Positions 9,107 to 19,187 are shown, numbered from the stretch's first letter. The stretch: 64,000 nt of DNA from Bdellovibrio bacteriovorus HD100 (GCF_000196175.1 NC_005363.1:3718951-3782950), one strand, 5' to 3'. Numbers and translations: made by a program. The notes: a model not told the origin generated them from the sequence alone.

Positions 9107-9868
9107 CTACTCGCGCTCGTTCACAGCGTAAGCGTCTTCTCGTTTCTTTTCAAAGATGCCGACGATCAGGACTGCGGCCTCAAATAGAACCCACATCGGC
9201 GCCAACATCATCACCATGCTCAGCAGGTCCGGCGGAGTGATGATCGCCGCAATTGTTGCAATTGTCATAATCGCATAGCGGCGGTTCTTGCGCAGGAAGG
9301 ACTGGGACACAATGCCCATCATTCCCAGAACCACGATCACCAACGGCAATTCAAAGGCCACACCAAACATCAGACACATCTGGGTGAAGAAACCCATGTA
9401 CTGGTCGATGGAAATCATGGGTTTATCGACCTCACCACCATAGGTCATCAAAAACTGGAAGGCCATCGGAAGCGCGATCCAGTAAGAAAATGCCGCCCCC
9501 AACACAAACAAACCCGTGCCCGAGAAAATAAAACCCATGGTGTATTTGCGCTCTTTGGCGTAAAGGCCCGGAGCAATGAACTTCCACACCTGATAAAGCC
9601 AGAAAGGGCAAGACAGCAAGATCCCACATACGAAAGAAAGCTTCAGATGGGCAATGAATTTATCCAACGGGCCGGTATAGATCAGACCGCCACCAGGAAG
9701 GTACGGGCGGATCGGCTCACGCACGAAATCGAAAATCTTTTCACTGAAGCCGTAGCAGATGCCCGTTGCGATCAGCAGAATCCAAACACAATTGATCAGA
9801 CATTTACGAAGATCTGACAGGTGCTCATACAAAGATTGGGCTTTGGAATCGAGTTCTTCGCGTCTCAT
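9107..9868 (-). CDS. tatC: Sec-independent protein translocase TatC
   Basis: TatC is the integral receptor of the twin-arginine pathway and binds signal peptides with TatB. The 253-residue protein has the family features: cytosolic N-terminus with YEHLSDLRKCLI, FVREPIRPYLP, FWLYQVWKFIAPGLY, and six predicted membrane helices, ending with a charged tail. The ATG overlaps the tatB stop by four bases, so the pair is translationally coupled. It supplies the export route for folded, cofactor-bearing proteins. Confidence 0.94.
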   Translation of the reverse strand: MRREELDSKAQSLYEHLSDLRKCLINCVWILLIATGICYGFSEKIFDFVREPIRPYLPGGGLIYTGPLDKFIAHLKLSFVCGILLSCPFWLYQVWKFIAPGLYAKERKYTMGFIFSGTGLFVLGAAFSYWIALPMAFQFLMTYGGEVDKPMISIDQYMGFFTQMCLMFGVAFELPLVIVVLGMMGIVSQSFLRKNRRYAIMTIATIAAIITPPDLLSMVMMLAPMWVLFEAAVLIVGIFEKKREDAYAVNERE

Positions 9869-10221
9869 GAAGGCTTCTGTTCTTCTGATTTTTCGTCAGT
9901 GGTGGCTTGCGGGAACTCCAGCTGCTCTTCAACGATCGGCGCGGCCTCAGTGGAAGCAGCCAGCGGCGCTTGCTCTGCTTCGTTCTGATGGGCTTGTTGT
10001 TGAGGATTGCGGATGGTGTCCATGTTCAACCTGTCGAGCTTGTCTAATTTATCCAGGCGCATCTGTTGCTTGAGTTCATCACCCATGGAATCGGTGCTTC
10101 TTTTCAACTCGTTGAGAAAGCGCCCCAGAGTCCTTGCCAGTTCCGGAAGTTCTTTGGGCCCGATCACAATCAGGGCAAGAACCGCAAGGAAGATAATTTC
10201 AGACATACCTAAGCCAAACAT
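9865..10221 (-). CDS. tatB: Twin-arginine translocase subunit TatB (TatA/B family)
   Basis: 118 residues with one N-terminal membrane helix (FGLGMSEIIFLAVLALIVIG), then the PKELPELARTLGRFLNEL amphipathic helix and an acidic, Glu/Gln/Pro-rich tail. The GPKELPELAR form and the longer tail favour TatB over TatA, but the two are hard to tell apart without alignment. No separate TatA is seen here. It precedes and overlaps tatC. Confidence 0.87.
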   Translation of the reverse strand: MFGLGMSEIIFLAVLALIVIGPKELPELARTLGRFLNELKRSTDSMGDELKQQMRLDKLDKLDRLNMDTIRNPQQQAHQNEAEQAPLAASTEAAPIVEEQLEFPQATTDEKSEEQKPS

Positions 10222-10239
10222 GGCGCCAGAATAGAGGAA

Positions 10240-10875
10240 TCAGCTCTGCTTGCCAAGCTTTACTTGATCCTGAGGAAGGGTCAAAACTCCCATTTCCTCA
10301 AGCTTTTCACGAGCCAACTCAGATCCCGTTCTCATATAGCGCTCATACAGTCTCAGAATGCTTTCATCGCTTTTGATAAATGAATGGTGGCTGATGTACG
10401 TCAGCACATCCACAAACTCCAGGAAGCGGTCCGAGAACACCGTGTACACTCGAGCCATGGTGTCTTCCCGGGTGCAATGGGCCAGGGAGGCATAGGCCGC
10501 TCCGCCAATCTCCGCATAGTAATCCACATCGATAATTTTGCGTGACAGTGAGTCCCCAAAAAAGCCGCTGATATACAGAGTCCGGTCGCCGAGCTTTCTC
10601 AGCATTTCTGCTTTCACAAAGCTTTCGGCGTTCTGGGCTGTCAGATACATTTCGGCCAGTGTCTGGGGATTTCGGGCGCCGCTTTCGCTGGCGTAGGCTG
10701 GATCGTGCAGATTCCGCGCATCCAGATAGTGCTGTAATAAGTTCACAAGATAGGCCTCAACCATCGGAAAGGTCTGAACCTTTCGCTGGGACAGACCTTT
10801 CTGAACCAGCTCCTGGAAGTAGCCCTCTGGGCTCACAAAAAGCTCAACTGTCGGTGTCGAATGCTTTTCCCGCAT
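10240..10875 (-). CDS. Conserved-looking protein of unknown function
   Basis: I do not recognise this 211-residue protein. It has no signal peptide or membrane helix, and is predicted mostly helical. Visible points are a Ser/Arg-rich start, an ISGFFGDSLSRK segment at about 105-116, and a DVDYYAEIGGAAYASLA segment following it. It sits 18 bases upstream of tatB on the same strand and so probably shares its transcript. No clear ribosome site precedes the ATG at 10875. Confidence 0.75.
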   Translation of the reverse strand: MREKHSTPTVELFVSPEGYFQELVQKGLSQRKVQTFPMVEAYLVNLLQHYLDARNLHDPAYASESGARNPQTLAEMYLTAQNAESFVKAEMLRKLGDRTLYISGFFGDSLSRKIIDVDYYAEIGGAAYASLAHCTREDTMARVYTVFSDRFLEFVDVLTYISHHSFIKSDESILRLYERYMRTGSELAREKLEEMGVLTLPQDQVKLGKQS

Positions 10876-10921
10876 ACTGCTAGTTTAACAAATCCTGAAT
10901 GGTTTTCGGTTAGTAGTTTTT

Positions 10922-10976
10922 TGCAAAGCTGGTCAAAAGTCTCACAATGAGACATCCCGCCGGTGTCCTCTTTGCA
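10922..10976. promoter_or_regulatory. Nested dyads between two divergent genes
   Basis: GTCTCA 10939-10944 is the exact complement of TGAGAC 10948-10953 (three-base spacer). It is enclosed by TGCAAAG 10922-10928 and CTTTGCA 10970-10976. The whole lies between the unknown minus-strand gene and the metallopeptidase. It could be an operator or a leader hairpin of the plus-strand gene. Confidence 0.4.
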
Positions 10977-11016
10977 TTTCAACCTGGCAAGCCCGTTTGA
11001 AGGAGCTATAAGCAGA

Positions 11017-12075
11017 ATGAAACTAAGATGGATGACTATCACTTTGGCAGTGCTCAGCGCTTTTGCGCCAGGGTCCCTGTGGGCCTTTGGGGAAAAGTGT
11101 GGGCCGGTCTTTGCCTCGGAGTATGCAAAGCTAGGTCAGATTGAAGTCAAACCTTCCGGGCAAAAGGGGCCTCCGGCAAATGACTATGCCCGCACGGTGG
11201 ATAAAATCCATAGCCTGATGGGAGATCTTGCGATTCCGCACGAAGTGCAGATCCAGATCGACAGCGCCTTTATCTTTTCAACTTTCAATGCCGAAAGCTA
11301 CCAGATCAGTGTGGGTGTGCGCCCGGACAAGATGGGCAAAAAGCATCCGGCCATCAATCAAAACACCCTGATGCACGAATACGCGCATGCGGTTTTTGAA
11401 AAAAACATGACCCTGAGATCCCCCGGTTACAAGACATTGCGTGAAGAACAGATCTCCCTGCACACCCGGGAGGACAGCCTGCATGCCACAAACGATGCTT
11501 TGATGGCCGAACAGGCAAAGGCCACCGATCCGGCAGTCCGACAGGAACTGGACAAAAAAATCTATGAGATCATCAAAGAGATCGACGCCGTTGCTGAACG
11601 CCGCAAGGAGCTTTCGGCCCACTGGAGTCTGCGCAGCGCCGTGCATGAGCTGTTTGCTGATTCCCTGTCCATGGTGGTCACGAAAGACCCGAAATCCATG
11701 TCTTCAGTTTTAAAAAGTGCCGGTGAAAACTATCGCCCCCACTCTTCCACCGTTTTGCAGTTTCGCGACTTTACTGAGGGCCGTCACCACCTGTCGCGCC
11801 AGCGCTGGAAGAAAGAATATCCGTTCTATTCCCAGTTCGGTGGGGATCTGTACTATGCCTTCTTACCCGCACGCTGGGAGCTGTGGCAGATTGTGAAAAC
11901 CCGCATCGGCGGTGACAACTACCAACGCACAGTGATTCCAAAGGTGTTTGCGATTTTAGAAAAACATTTAAGCTTAGAACTGAACAAGGGACCTGAAGAA
12001 CTCAAGCCCCGCGGGTTTAAGGATCTGGAAGCCCTCAATCAAAGAATCATTGAGGACTTCCGTCGCGAACTTTAG
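11017..12075 (+). CDS. Exported HExxH zinc metallopeptidase-like protein
   Basis: 352 residues starting at ATG 11017, behind AAGGAG (spacing 11). A signal peptide is visible (MTITLAVLSAFAPGSLWAFG). The zinc motif is HEYAH, residues 120-124, and HELFAD at 210-215 about 90 residues later offers the third ligand in the pattern of gluzincins (Glu211, with Asp215). A charged helical stretch (about 140-200) separates the two. It is probably a secreted or periplasmic peptidase; substrate unknown. The family name is not clear to me. Its stop overlaps the convergent M16 peptidase stop by four bases. Confidence 0.8.
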   Translation: MKLRWMTITLAVLSAFAPGSLWAFGEKCGPVFASEYAKLGQIEVKPSGQKGPPANDYARTVDKIHSLMGDLAIPHEVQIQIDSAFIFSTFNAESYQISVGVRPDKMGKKHPAINQNTLMHEYAHAVFEKNMTLRSPGYKTLREEQISLHTREDSLHATNDALMAEQAKATDPAVRQELDKKIYEIIKEIDAVAERRKELSAHWSLRSAVHELFADSLSMVVTKDPKSMSSVLKSAGENYRPHSSTVLQFRDFTEGRHHLSRQRWKKEYPFYSQFGGDLYYAFLPARWELWQIVKTRIGGDNYQRTVIPKVFAILEKHLSLELNKGPEELKPRGFKDLEALNQRIIEDFRREL

Positions 12076-14678
12076 GATTTCACATCCGTCGGACCCACCA
12101 GACTGACGATGGCCGGCTGGGCAAAGATTTTTTGCGCCAGCTTCTGCACATCTTCCGGGCTCACTGCAAAGTACTTGTCGGCCACATCCAGGCTTTCTCG
12201 GTAATCCAGGCCGTAGATATCATCGAACAAGATCGCATTGCCAATAGTGCTTTTTCTTTGCAGCTCGATATCGTGTCGGCCGATCAGATATCTCTGCGCG
12301 CGCACCAGTTCTTCCGGTGAAATTTTAGTGCTCGCCAGTTTGTTGAATTCCGCTTTCAGCATCTGAATGGCCTTTTCGGACTTTTCTGGCGAACAACCAA
12401 TATATCCACCGAAATATCCACGCTCAATCCCTTCCATGTGCATCGGCGACACGGAATAAGCCAAAGAGTTTTTGTCGCGAAGCTCGATGAACAGTCTTCC
12501 ACCCTGGCCACTCAGAATGGACTGAATGATCTCCATCGTGTAGCGCTCAGGGCTTGAAAGTGTCAGCCCCTGATAGCCCACGATGATGTGGCTTTGTTCT
12601 TTTTTAAGTTCGCGGAACAGGTGTTTGGATTCGGTGATTTTAGGTGCGGCGAAATGATTTTTCACGCGCTCCCCTTTGGGAAGCTCTTTGGTGATTTCAT
12701 TCAGCGTCTTCACCCATTTCTTGGTGTCCACATCGCCCACCACCGAGAATGTCACGTTCTTCGCCATGGCGATCTTTTTATAATAACCAAGCAAGTCTGC
12801 GGACGTGATGGCATTGACCGTGGTTTCACTGCCCACCAGATCGCGTGCATACGGGTGACCTTTAAAGATCTCCTGCATGAAGGCCAAAATACAAAGCTGG
12901 GCTGGATTGTCATTGCGGGCCTTGATCTGATTTTTCAGAACAACCTTTTCGCGCTCCAGAATGATTTCCGGGAACTGGGGCTCCAGCAGGGAATCGGCAT
13001 AGATCTCCAGCATCTTGTCTTCAAACGGCGACAGATAGTCCATCGAAAGACCCGCCGAGTTTCTGCCGCCAAAGGCACCAATCCCCGCTGCCAGCTCATC
13101 CACACGCAGATTGATGTCATCTTCAGTAAAGTTTTTCGATCCCGACATCCAGTTTCTGGCAAAAAGTTCCGTCAGACCGTTTTGGCCCTCTGGTTCGACA
13201 CGCGCCCCGCCCAGGAACGCGGCTTTCATCGCCACATACGGCGTATCGCTTTGTTCCCGGATCAACAGGGTCGCGCCGGAATCAAGAACAATGCGCTCCG
13301 TGGTTGGAACACCCTTGGCTGCGCCGGCATTGATATTGAACTTCTTGGCAGCAAAGCGCGGTGCTTTTTGTTTTACGGCTTTTGCTTCACGCAGGGCTTT
13401 CCTTAAGTCTTTGGCAAAGGCTTTCAGGATACGGTCCGCGTTTTTCTTATCCATGTTTGTCATCATGGACAGACCAAAGCTGTCTGCCTTCAGATATTTT
13501 TTGGCGATCTTCTGAATGTCTTCCGGTTTCAGCGCATAGACCTGCTTCATGTACTTTTTGTAGTAGTCATGATCGCCGTAATAGAATTCATTGCTTCCGG
13601 CTTTTCTCGCAATGTTATCCACAGTCTCCATGGAATACACTTCGTGGCTGGCAAAATTGGTGATCGCTTTTTGCATTTCCGCCACCGTGGGAGGTTCGGT
13701 CACAATCCGAACCAGTTCCGGTATCAGTGCACTGAGCGCTTTGGTCAGATTTTCCTTTTCAAGGCCCAAGGACACGGCAAACAGACCGTCATCCTGCATG
13801 GAATACGCAAAAGACCCCACCGAGTTTGTCAGTGGCTCCTTGATACGCAAGGTCTGCATCAGGCGGCAGGAATCCCCCTGACCCAGAATGGCTGACATCA
13901 CCTCCAGGGCCGCGATGTCCTTGTGTTTCACGCTGGGGATTCTCCAGGTCAGATAAGCGGTGGTCTGCTCAAACTTCGCCTGCTCCACCTTGATGCGGAT
14001 GGTTTTTTGCGCCGGCTCTTTTTTGCGCGCCACTTTACGCAGTTTGTACGGAGCAAAGCCGCCAAACATCTGCTGCACGCGGTTCTTCATTTCTTTCGAA
14101 TCAAAGTCGCCGGACACCACCAAGAACATATTTGATGGCACATAACGCGACTGATAGAACTCACGGATTTTTTTGGCAGAAACCTTTTTAACGACCTTGT
14201 CATAACCAATCACCGGAATGCCGTAAGGGCTCTTTTGGAAGACGTTGGTGAAAAGCAGCTGACTGGCACGGCGGCCCGGGCTGTCCTGCCCGCGTTTGAT
14301 CTCTTCCAGAACGACTTCGCGTTCATTGTCGATTTCCTGTGGATCAAAAGTGGGATAGCCCATCATTTCACTGATCACATCCAGGGCGACATCCGAGAAT
14401 TGTTTGGAAATGGTCACATAAAACACGGTTTGGTCAAAAGAGGTGTAGGCATTCAGCTCCCCGCCGGAGCCTTCCACGGTGGCCGCGATCTCGCCCACCT
14501 TGTACTTGCGGGTCCCTTTAAACACCAAATGCTCGATAAAGTGAGAGATCCCCTCTTCGGTCTTTTTTTCATCTGCCGAGCCTGTTTTCACCCACATTTG
14601 CACTGAGACCACCGGAGACTTGTGGCTTTCCAGTAAAAGGACTTTCAGACCGTTTTTTAGTTGAAATTTCTTAGACAT
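12072..14678 (-). CDS. M16-family zinc peptidase, fused two-domain type
   Basis: 868 residues, two M16 halves in one chain. The N-terminal half has the inverted zinc motif HFIEH at residues 46-50 and a distal conserved Glu region (EREVVLEEI, around 115-125). The C-terminal half (from about residue 430) lacks the motif, as is usual for the regulatory half that closes the chamber. No signal peptide is seen at this start, so it may be cytosolic. M16 enzymes degrade short peptides. It is divergent from hemW with only 16 bases between the starts and converges on the metallopeptidase with shared stop bases. Confidence 0.9.
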   Translation of the reverse strand: MSKKFQLKNGLKVLLLESHKSPVVSVQMWVKTGSADEKKTEEGISHFIEHLVFKGTRKYKVGEIAATVEGSGGELNAYTSFDQTVFYVTISKQFSDVALDVISEMMGYPTFDPQEIDNEREVVLEEIKRGQDSPGRRASQLLFTNVFQKSPYGIPVIGYDKVVKKVSAKKIREFYQSRYVPSNMFLVVSGDFDSKEMKNRVQQMFGGFAPYKLRKVARKKEPAQKTIRIKVEQAKFEQTTAYLTWRIPSVKHKDIAALEVMSAILGQGDSCRLMQTLRIKEPLTNSVGSFAYSMQDDGLFAVSLGLEKENLTKALSALIPELVRIVTEPPTVAEMQKAITNFASHEVYSMETVDNIARKAGSNEFYYGDHDYYKKYMKQVYALKPEDIQKIAKKYLKADSFGLSMMTNMDKKNADRILKAFAKDLRKALREAKAVKQKAPRFAAKKFNINAGAAKGVPTTERIVLDSGATLLIREQSDTPYVAMKAAFLGGARVEPEGQNGLTELFARNWMSGSKNFTEDDINLRVDELAAGIGAFGGRNSAGLSMDYLSPFEDKMLEIYADSLLEPQFPEIILEREKVVLKNQIKARNDNPAQLCILAFMQEIFKGHPYARDLVGSETTVNAITSADLLGYYKKIAMAKNVTFSVVGDVDTKKWVKTLNEITKELPKGERVKNHFAAPKITESKHLFRELKKEQSHIIVGYQGLTLSSPERYTMEIIQSILSGQGGRLFIELRDKNSLAYSVSPMHMEGIERGYFGGYIGCSPEKSEKAIQMLKAEFNKLASTKISPEELVRAQRYLIGRHDIELQRKSTIGNAILFDDIYGLDYRESLDVADKYFAVSPEDVQKLAQKIFAQPAIVSLVGPTDVKS

Positions 14679-14690
14679 ACTCTACATAAC
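14661..14690 (+). promoter_or_regulatory. Candidate promoter for hemW giving a leaderless transcript
   Basis: TTGAAA 14661-14666, an 18-base spacer and CATAAC 14685-14690 would start transcription about at the hemW ATG (14695). The -35 box lies inside the start of the divergent peptidase gene. No ribosome site precedes the ATG. Confidence 0.4.
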
Positions 14691-14694
14691 TCCC

Positions 14695-15867
14695 ATGGCA
14701 TTTGGCGTCTATATCCACATTCCCTACTGTATCCAGCGCTGCACTTACTGCGATTTTGCCACCTATGAGCAAAGCAAGATTCTGCCGCCGGATCAGTACG
14801 TCGAACTCCTGTTTAAGGAAATTCGCCAGAAGCACCGCTATTACACTCCCCAAAGTCTGGACACCATTTACTTTGGTGGAGGCACACCGAGCCTCATCCC
14901 TGCAAATCTCATTGTAGCGATTATCAAAGAGCTGGGTAGATATGGATTTACAACTAGACCTGACACGGAAATCACGATTGAGATCAATCCGGCGACTGTC
15001 AGCAAAGAAAAATTGAAGACCTATCTGGATAACGGCATCAACCGTTTCAGTGTGGGCGCTCAAACCTTTGATGACCGCCTGTTGAAAATGGTTCATCGCG
15101 AACATTCAGCAAAACAAACCCTGGAAACTCTCGACCTTCTTCGGGCCCACGGAGTGAATTTCAGCTTTGATATTCTGTTTGCACTGCCTTCGCAAACCGT
15201 GGAAGGCCTGCGCCGGGATGTGGAAATCGCCGTTGAACAGGGGGCCAAACATATCAGCCCTTATTGTCTGACAGTTCCTGATGGCCATCCTTTGTCAAAA
15301 GGCCGCCCGATTGACGACGAACAAGTCGAGATGTTTGACATCATCGCCGATGAGCTGACCCGCAAAGGCTTTCAACAGTACGAAGTATCGAACTTTGCCC
15401 TGCCGGGCTTTGAGTCCCGTCATAACATGCTTTATTGGGTCGACGAACCTTATTGGAGCCTGGGCCTCAGCTCGCATTCCTATTCCAAAGAATCCGCCTG
15501 GGGCACACGTTACTGGAATATTAACTCCATCAATGAATACCAGAAACAGATTCTGGCATTTGACGGGCAGGAATTTGATTCCCCGGTGCGCCATCTGCCA
15601 TCGAATCAGGTGGAAGTTCTGCAAATGCATCAGGCTCTTACAGACTTTTGTCATACTTCGATGCGTCTGATGCGCGGACTCAATGTCGAGCAGCTGCAAG
15701 CCAAATTCCCGCAGAATGTCAGTGAAAAGGTCCTGCAAATCATGAAAAATCTGGAGCAAAAATCCTGGATTCGCTTTGACAACGGGCATTGGTCACTGAC
15801 GCGTGAGGGCCTTGTGCTGAGCAACCGTGTTTTCCAGGAACTGACTTTCCTTCAAGAAGATCTCTAA
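14695..15867 (+). CDS. hemW: Radical SAM heme chaperone HemW-like protein
   Basis: HemW-type proteins resemble oxygen-independent coproporphyrinogen oxidase but act as heme chaperones. The 390-residue protein opens with VYIHIPYCIQRCTYCDF, whose Cys12, Cys16 and Cys19 form the CxxxCxxC iron-sulfur motif, followed by YFGGGTPSL and EINP SAM-binding segments and the HemW C-terminal domain. It lacks the N-terminal extension of true HemN, which favours HemW. Cytosolic. No Shine-Dalgarno is seen, in keeping with a leaderless transcript. Confidence 0.9.
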   Translation: MAFGVYIHIPYCIQRCTYCDFATYEQSKILPPDQYVELLFKEIRQKHRYYTPQSLDTIYFGGGTPSLIPANLIVAIIKELGRYGFTTRPDTEITIEINPATVSKEKLKTYLDNGINRFSVGAQTFDDRLLKMVHREHSAKQTLETLDLLRAHGVNFSFDILFALPSQTVEGLRRDVEIAVEQGAKHISPYCLTVPDGHPLSKGRPIDDEQVEMFDIIADELTRKGFQQYEVSNFALPGFESRHNMLYWVDEPYWSLGLSSHSYSKESAWGTRYWNINSINEYQKQILAFDGQEFDSPVRHLPSNQVEVLQMHQALTDFCHTSMRLMRGLNVEQLQAKFPQNVSEKVLQIMKNLEQKSWIRFDNGHWSLTREGLVLSNRVFQELTFLQEDL

Positions 15868-15900
15868 GGGGCTAGGAGTTTTTCTTCCGCCCCCCTGACA

Positions 15901-15929
15901 TTGACATTGCTTCGTGAATACACAATCTT
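15901..15929 (+). promoter_or_regulatory. Candidate promoter before grpE
   Basis: A perfect TTGACA (15901-15906) is followed 17 bases later by a weak AATCTT (15924-15929). No typical heat-shock sigma-32 promoter or CIRCE element was recognised before this chaperone operon. Confidence 0.35.
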
Positions 15930-15951
15930 AAGTATTGCGAAAGGAAGTCTC

Positions 15952-16470
15952 ATGTCAGAAGAAAACAACTCTCAAAACTCCAATCCTCCCAATCCAGAAA
16001 ATGGCGAAATCGCTTCTGAGATCCAGAAACTTCAGGAACAAGCTGAAAAGTTCAAAAACGACTATCTTTACTTGCGCGCTGAGTTTGAAAACTACAAACG
16101 CAACGCGATCAAGGAGCGTTCCGAGTTGATGAAGTACGGCGGCGAGCGCCTGGTGCGTGATCTGCTGGAAGTGGTGGATAATTTCGACCGCGCCTTGAGC
16201 GTGAACGTGAGTGCTGAGAACTTCAACACCTTCAAACAAGGTGTGGATATGACCGCTCAGGAGCTCAAATCCCTGCTTCAGCGTCACAATGTCATCGAGA
16301 TCCCGGCGCACGGGGCTCCGTTTGACCCGTCCGTGCACGAAGCGCTGAGCAGCGAGGCCACCGACCAGATGGCTCCGGGCCATATCGTGCGTGTGTTTAA
16401 AAAGCCTTACAAACTTCATGATAAAGTGATCAGACCTGGCCAAGTGGTTGTAGCCAAGAAGCCAGAGTAA
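15952..16470 (+). CDS. grpE: Nucleotide exchange factor GrpE
   Basis: GrpE releases ADP from DnaK. The start at ATG 15952 has AAAGGAAG upstream and gives 172 residues. The N-terminal Asn/Pro/Glu-rich tail is followed by a long coiled coil (about 25-70, including [11 protein letters not shown]), then the beta domain with [12 protein letters not shown] and the C-terminal [13 protein letters not shown] end ([12 protein letters not shown]). dnaJ follows after 11 bases. dnaK is not in the window. Confidence 0.95.
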   Translation: MSEENNSQNSNPPNPENGEIASEIQKLQEQAEKFKNDYLYLRAEFENYKRNAIKERSELMKYGGERLVRDLLEVVDNFDRALSVNVSAENFNTFKQGVDMTAQELKSLLQRHNVIEIPAHGAPFDPSVHEALSSEATDQMAPGHIVRVFKKPYKLHDKVIRPGQVVVAKKPE

Positions 16471-16481
16471 GGAAGCCCTGC

Positions 16482-17489
16482 TTGTCTAAAAAAGATTTTT
16501 ACTCCCTTTTGAATGTTTCCCGCTCTGCCACTGCTGATGAGATCAAAAAATCTTATCGCAAGCTGGCTATGCAGTATCACCCGGATAAAAATCCTGGCGA
16601 TAAAAAGGCCGAGGAAAAATTCAAGGAAATCACCGAGGCCTACGAAGTCTTGAGTGATACCAAAAAACGCGAGATGTATGACCAGTTCGGTCACGCCGGA
16701 GCCCAGGGCTTTGGCGGAGCTGGCGGCCCGTTCGGCGGTGCTGGTGGATTCGGTGGCTTTGGGGGCGCCGGAGCTGGCGGTGCTGGAGCCGGAGCCGGTG
16801 GTGATCCGTTCCAGGACATCTTCGGTGATGTCTTTGGTGAGATCTTTGGCAATGCCCGTGGCGGCCCGGGGGCTGGTGGAGCGCGCGCGCGCCGTCCTTC
16901 CAAAGGCACGGACCTGCGCTATACGCTGAATATCTCTTTTGAAGAATCCGCCTTGGGCAGCGAAAAAGTCATCAGCTTCATGCGCCAGCGCGGCGGCCGT
17001 GAAGAGCCTGCAAAACTGTCTGTGAATGTTCCTGCCGGCGTGAAAGAAGGCCAGCGCCTGAAACTGGCGGGCGAAGGGGATGCTTCCGGGGGCGCTGCCG
17101 CCGGAGACCTGTATGTGATTATCAACATTCAGGAGCACCCGCTGTTCAAACGAAACGAAAACGATGTGACATTGGATCTTCCGATTGTCTACACCGACGC
17201 GATTTTGGGAACCAACATCGAGGTTCCGACCCTGACCGGAAAAGCCATGATCCGTATTCCTCCGGGAACACACTCAGGTCAGACGTTCCGACTGAAGGGC
17301 AAAGGCTTCCCGAAACTGGGTGGCTTCGGATCCGGCGACATGCTTGTGCGCGTTCTGGTGGACACGCCGAGCAGTCTTAGCAACAAACAAAAAGAACTGG
17401 TGGAAGAGCTCGCCAAATCCACGGACACAAGTCCTCTGGTAAAGGCCTTCCAGGATAAAGTCGCACAATTGATGAGGACGCGTAAATGA
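16482..17489 (+). CDS. J-domain co-chaperone without zinc finger (DnaJ/CbpA type)
   Basis: 335 residues that start at TTG 16482, six bases after AAGGAAG. The J domain (1-70) has the HPD motif at 33-35. A Gly/Phe/Ala-rich linker (about 73-145) leads straight to the two substrate-binding beta domains ([13 protein letters not shown] and later) and a C-terminal dimerisation segment. The four CxxCxGxG zinc-binding repeats of class A DnaJ are absent, so it is a class B (CbpA-like) J-protein. Coupled to grpE upstream and overlapped by the next gene by four bases (ATGA). Confidence 0.93.
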   Translation: MSKKDFYSLLNVSRSATADEIKKSYRKLAMQYHPDKNPGDKKAEEKFKEITEAYEVLSDTKKREMYDQFGHAGAQGFGGAGGPFGGAGGFGGFGGAGAGGAGAGAGGDPFQDIFGDVFGEIFGNARGGPGAGGARARRPSKGTDLRYTLNISFEESALGSEKVISFMRQRGGREEPAKLSVNVPAGVKEGQRLKLAGEGDASGGAAAGDLYVIINIQEHPLFKRNENDVTLDLPIVYTDAILGTNIEVPTLTGKAMIRIPPGTHSGQTFRLKGKGFPKLGGFGSGDMLVRVLVDTPSSLSNKQKELVEELAKSTDTSPLVKAFQDKVAQLMRTRK

Positions 17490-19156
17490 AACCCTACTTT
17501 TCACTCTTGCTGACGGCCGGTCTTCTGGCTTCCTGTACGACAGTGGCCACAAAGCGCGCTCCGATGAAGCCTGCGGCCACCACCGCCACCACCGGAAAAA
17601 AACCAAAAGCCGTGGGCGGTCTGACCACCGGCAAACCTCCTGAGCAGATTGAAAGCGAAACCTTGAGTGTTCCCGCCGCACCGTCAGCGGATGTATTGGG
17701 ACAGCTAAAATCCCTGGTGAATCAGGCTGTGCAAGCGCCCAGCAAGGCCGATCAGGAATCTTACCGTCTGAAGGCCATCGACATTGTTGAAAACAAACTG
17801 AACGAAGATCAGCTGGAAGACGTTGCCGATGAATCAGATTTCGGTTTCCTGCGCGGACATGCGATGTTCCGTCTGGGTGAAATCTCTTTGGACAAAAAAG
17901 ACACGTCCGATGCGAAGATGTATTTTAATTCAGTGACTGAATTTGTTCCAGGCAGCGATCTGGCCTTGAGAGCCCAGGAGATCATCCTGCAGCTGGATTC
18001 CGCCAAAAACGTGAAGTCCCAGACAGTAGGCGTGGTGCTGCCACTGAGTGGCCGTAACGCCCCTGTGGGCCAGCGTGCGCTGCGCGGCCTTGAAATGGGC
18101 TTGGGCCTTCATATCCCCGGCTCGGGCTTTCAGCTGGCGGTGATGGACAGTGAAGGCAATCCTGATTCCGCCCGCCGCGGAGTCGAGCGTCTGGTGAAAG
18201 AAGACAACGTTATCGCCATTGTGGGAAGCTTGCTTTCCAAGACCGCTCCGGCTGTGGCTGCGAAATCAGATGAACTGGGTGTGCCGACCATCGCCCTGTC
18301 CCAGCGCTCCGGTTTGACCGAAGTGGGCCCGACGGTGTTCAGAAACTCTCTGACCAGCGGTATGCAGGTGCGCGCTTTGGTTCGCACGGCGATGGAAGAC
18401 ATGGGCATGAAAAAGTTCGCGGTGCTTTACCCGAACGATCCTTACGGCATTGAATTCACCAATATCTTCTGGGATGAAGTGCTGGCCCGCGGTGGTGAGA
18501 TCACAGCGGTTCAGACCTATTCTGTGAAAGAGACCGACTTCCGTCTGGTGGTGCAGCGTCTGGTGGGAACTTACTTCGGCGAGGCCCGTCAGGATGAATT
18601 CAATCTGCGTTTGAAAGAGCTTCAGTCTTCTGGAAAAAAACACTCTGTTCGCCAGAGCAATCTTGAAAACGTGCTGCCGCCGATCACGGACTTTGATGCG
18701 ATCTTCATCCCCGACTCGGCCCGTGCGATGGGACAGATCTCTGCGATGCTGTCTTATAATGATGTGCGCGGCGTGAAGCTTTTGGGCACCAATCTTTGGA
18801 ACACCAAAGACATCGCCAAACGCGCCGGGAATTTTGCGCAGAATCTGATCTTCGTCGACAGCATGACTCCAGCGAATCAGGATCGTTCGCGTTTTGTGAA
18901 CGAATACCGCAGCCTGTACAATGAACCGCCGTCTTTGATTGAAATCCAAGCTTATGATGCTGGTCTGATCCTGCGTCAGCTGATTGCCGCCGGAGCCAGC
19001 TCCCGCGAGGAATTGGTGCAGAAACTGGGGCAGCTAAATAAGTTCCCAGGATCGCTAGGAAACCTCAGTATTAATGCTGAGCGCGAAATCGAGCGCCCGG
19101 TGACCGCTCTAACTATTGAAAAAGGCGAAGTAATTCCCCTTAAAGTCCGCAAATAG
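17486..19156 (+). CDS. Lipoprotein with periplasmic-binding-protein fold (LpoA / ABC ligand-binding like)
   Basis: 556 residues. The signal peptide ends in LLASC, lipidated Cys17, followed by a Thr/Ala/Pro-rich linker. A TPR-like helical region (about 60-170) precedes a type I periplasmic-binding domain (from [21 protein letters not shown], about 180, to the end) with [15 protein letters not shown] and the [10 protein letters not shown] strand. This order resembles LpoA, the lipoprotein activator of penicillin-binding protein 1, or an ABC amino-acid receptor; no transporter genes are nearby. It overlaps dnaJ by four bases. Function inferred by architecture only. Confidence 0.8.
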   Translation: MKPYFSLLLTAGLLASCTTVATKRAPMKPAATTATTGKKPKAVGGLTTGKPPEQIESETLSVPAAPSADVLGQLKSLVNQAVQAPSKADQESYRLKAIDIVENKLNEDQLEDVADESDFGFLRGHAMFRLGEISLDKKDTSDAKMYFNSVTEFVPGSDLALRAQEIILQLDSAKNVKSQTVGVVLPLSGRNAPVGQRALRGLEMGLGLHIPGSGFQLAVMDSEGNPDSARRGVERLVKEDNVIAIVGSLLSKTAPAVAAKSDELGVPTIALSQRSGLTEVGPTVFRNSLTSGMQVRALVRTAMEDMGMKKFAVLYPNDPYGIEFTNIFWDEVLARGGEITAVQTYSVKETDFRLVVQRLVGTYFGEARQDEFNLRLKELQSSGKKHSVRQSNLENVLPPITDFDAIFIPDSARAMGQISAMLSYNDVRGVKLLGTNLWNTKDIAKRAGNFAQNLIFVDSMTPANQDRSRFVNEYRSLYNEPPSLIEIQAYDAGLILRQLIAAGASSREELVQKLGQLNKFPGSLGNLSINAEREIERPVTALTIEKGEVIPLKVRK

Positions 19157-19160
19157 CATC

Positions 19161-19166
19161 TATAAG
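19161..19166 (+). promoter_or_regulatory. -10-like box before the DksA-like leader
   Basis: TATAAG lies five bases after the upstream stop. Transcription from it would begin near 19173 and would include the whole folded leader at 19188-19260. No convincing -35 box accompanies it. Confidence 0.3.
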
Positions 19167-19187
19167 TTAATTTAATGACGATTTTTT

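Noticed and set aside
16727..16815. Short tandem-repeat array
   Set aside because: It is the Gly/Ala/Phe-rich linker of the J-protein; the repetition follows from coding for that linker.
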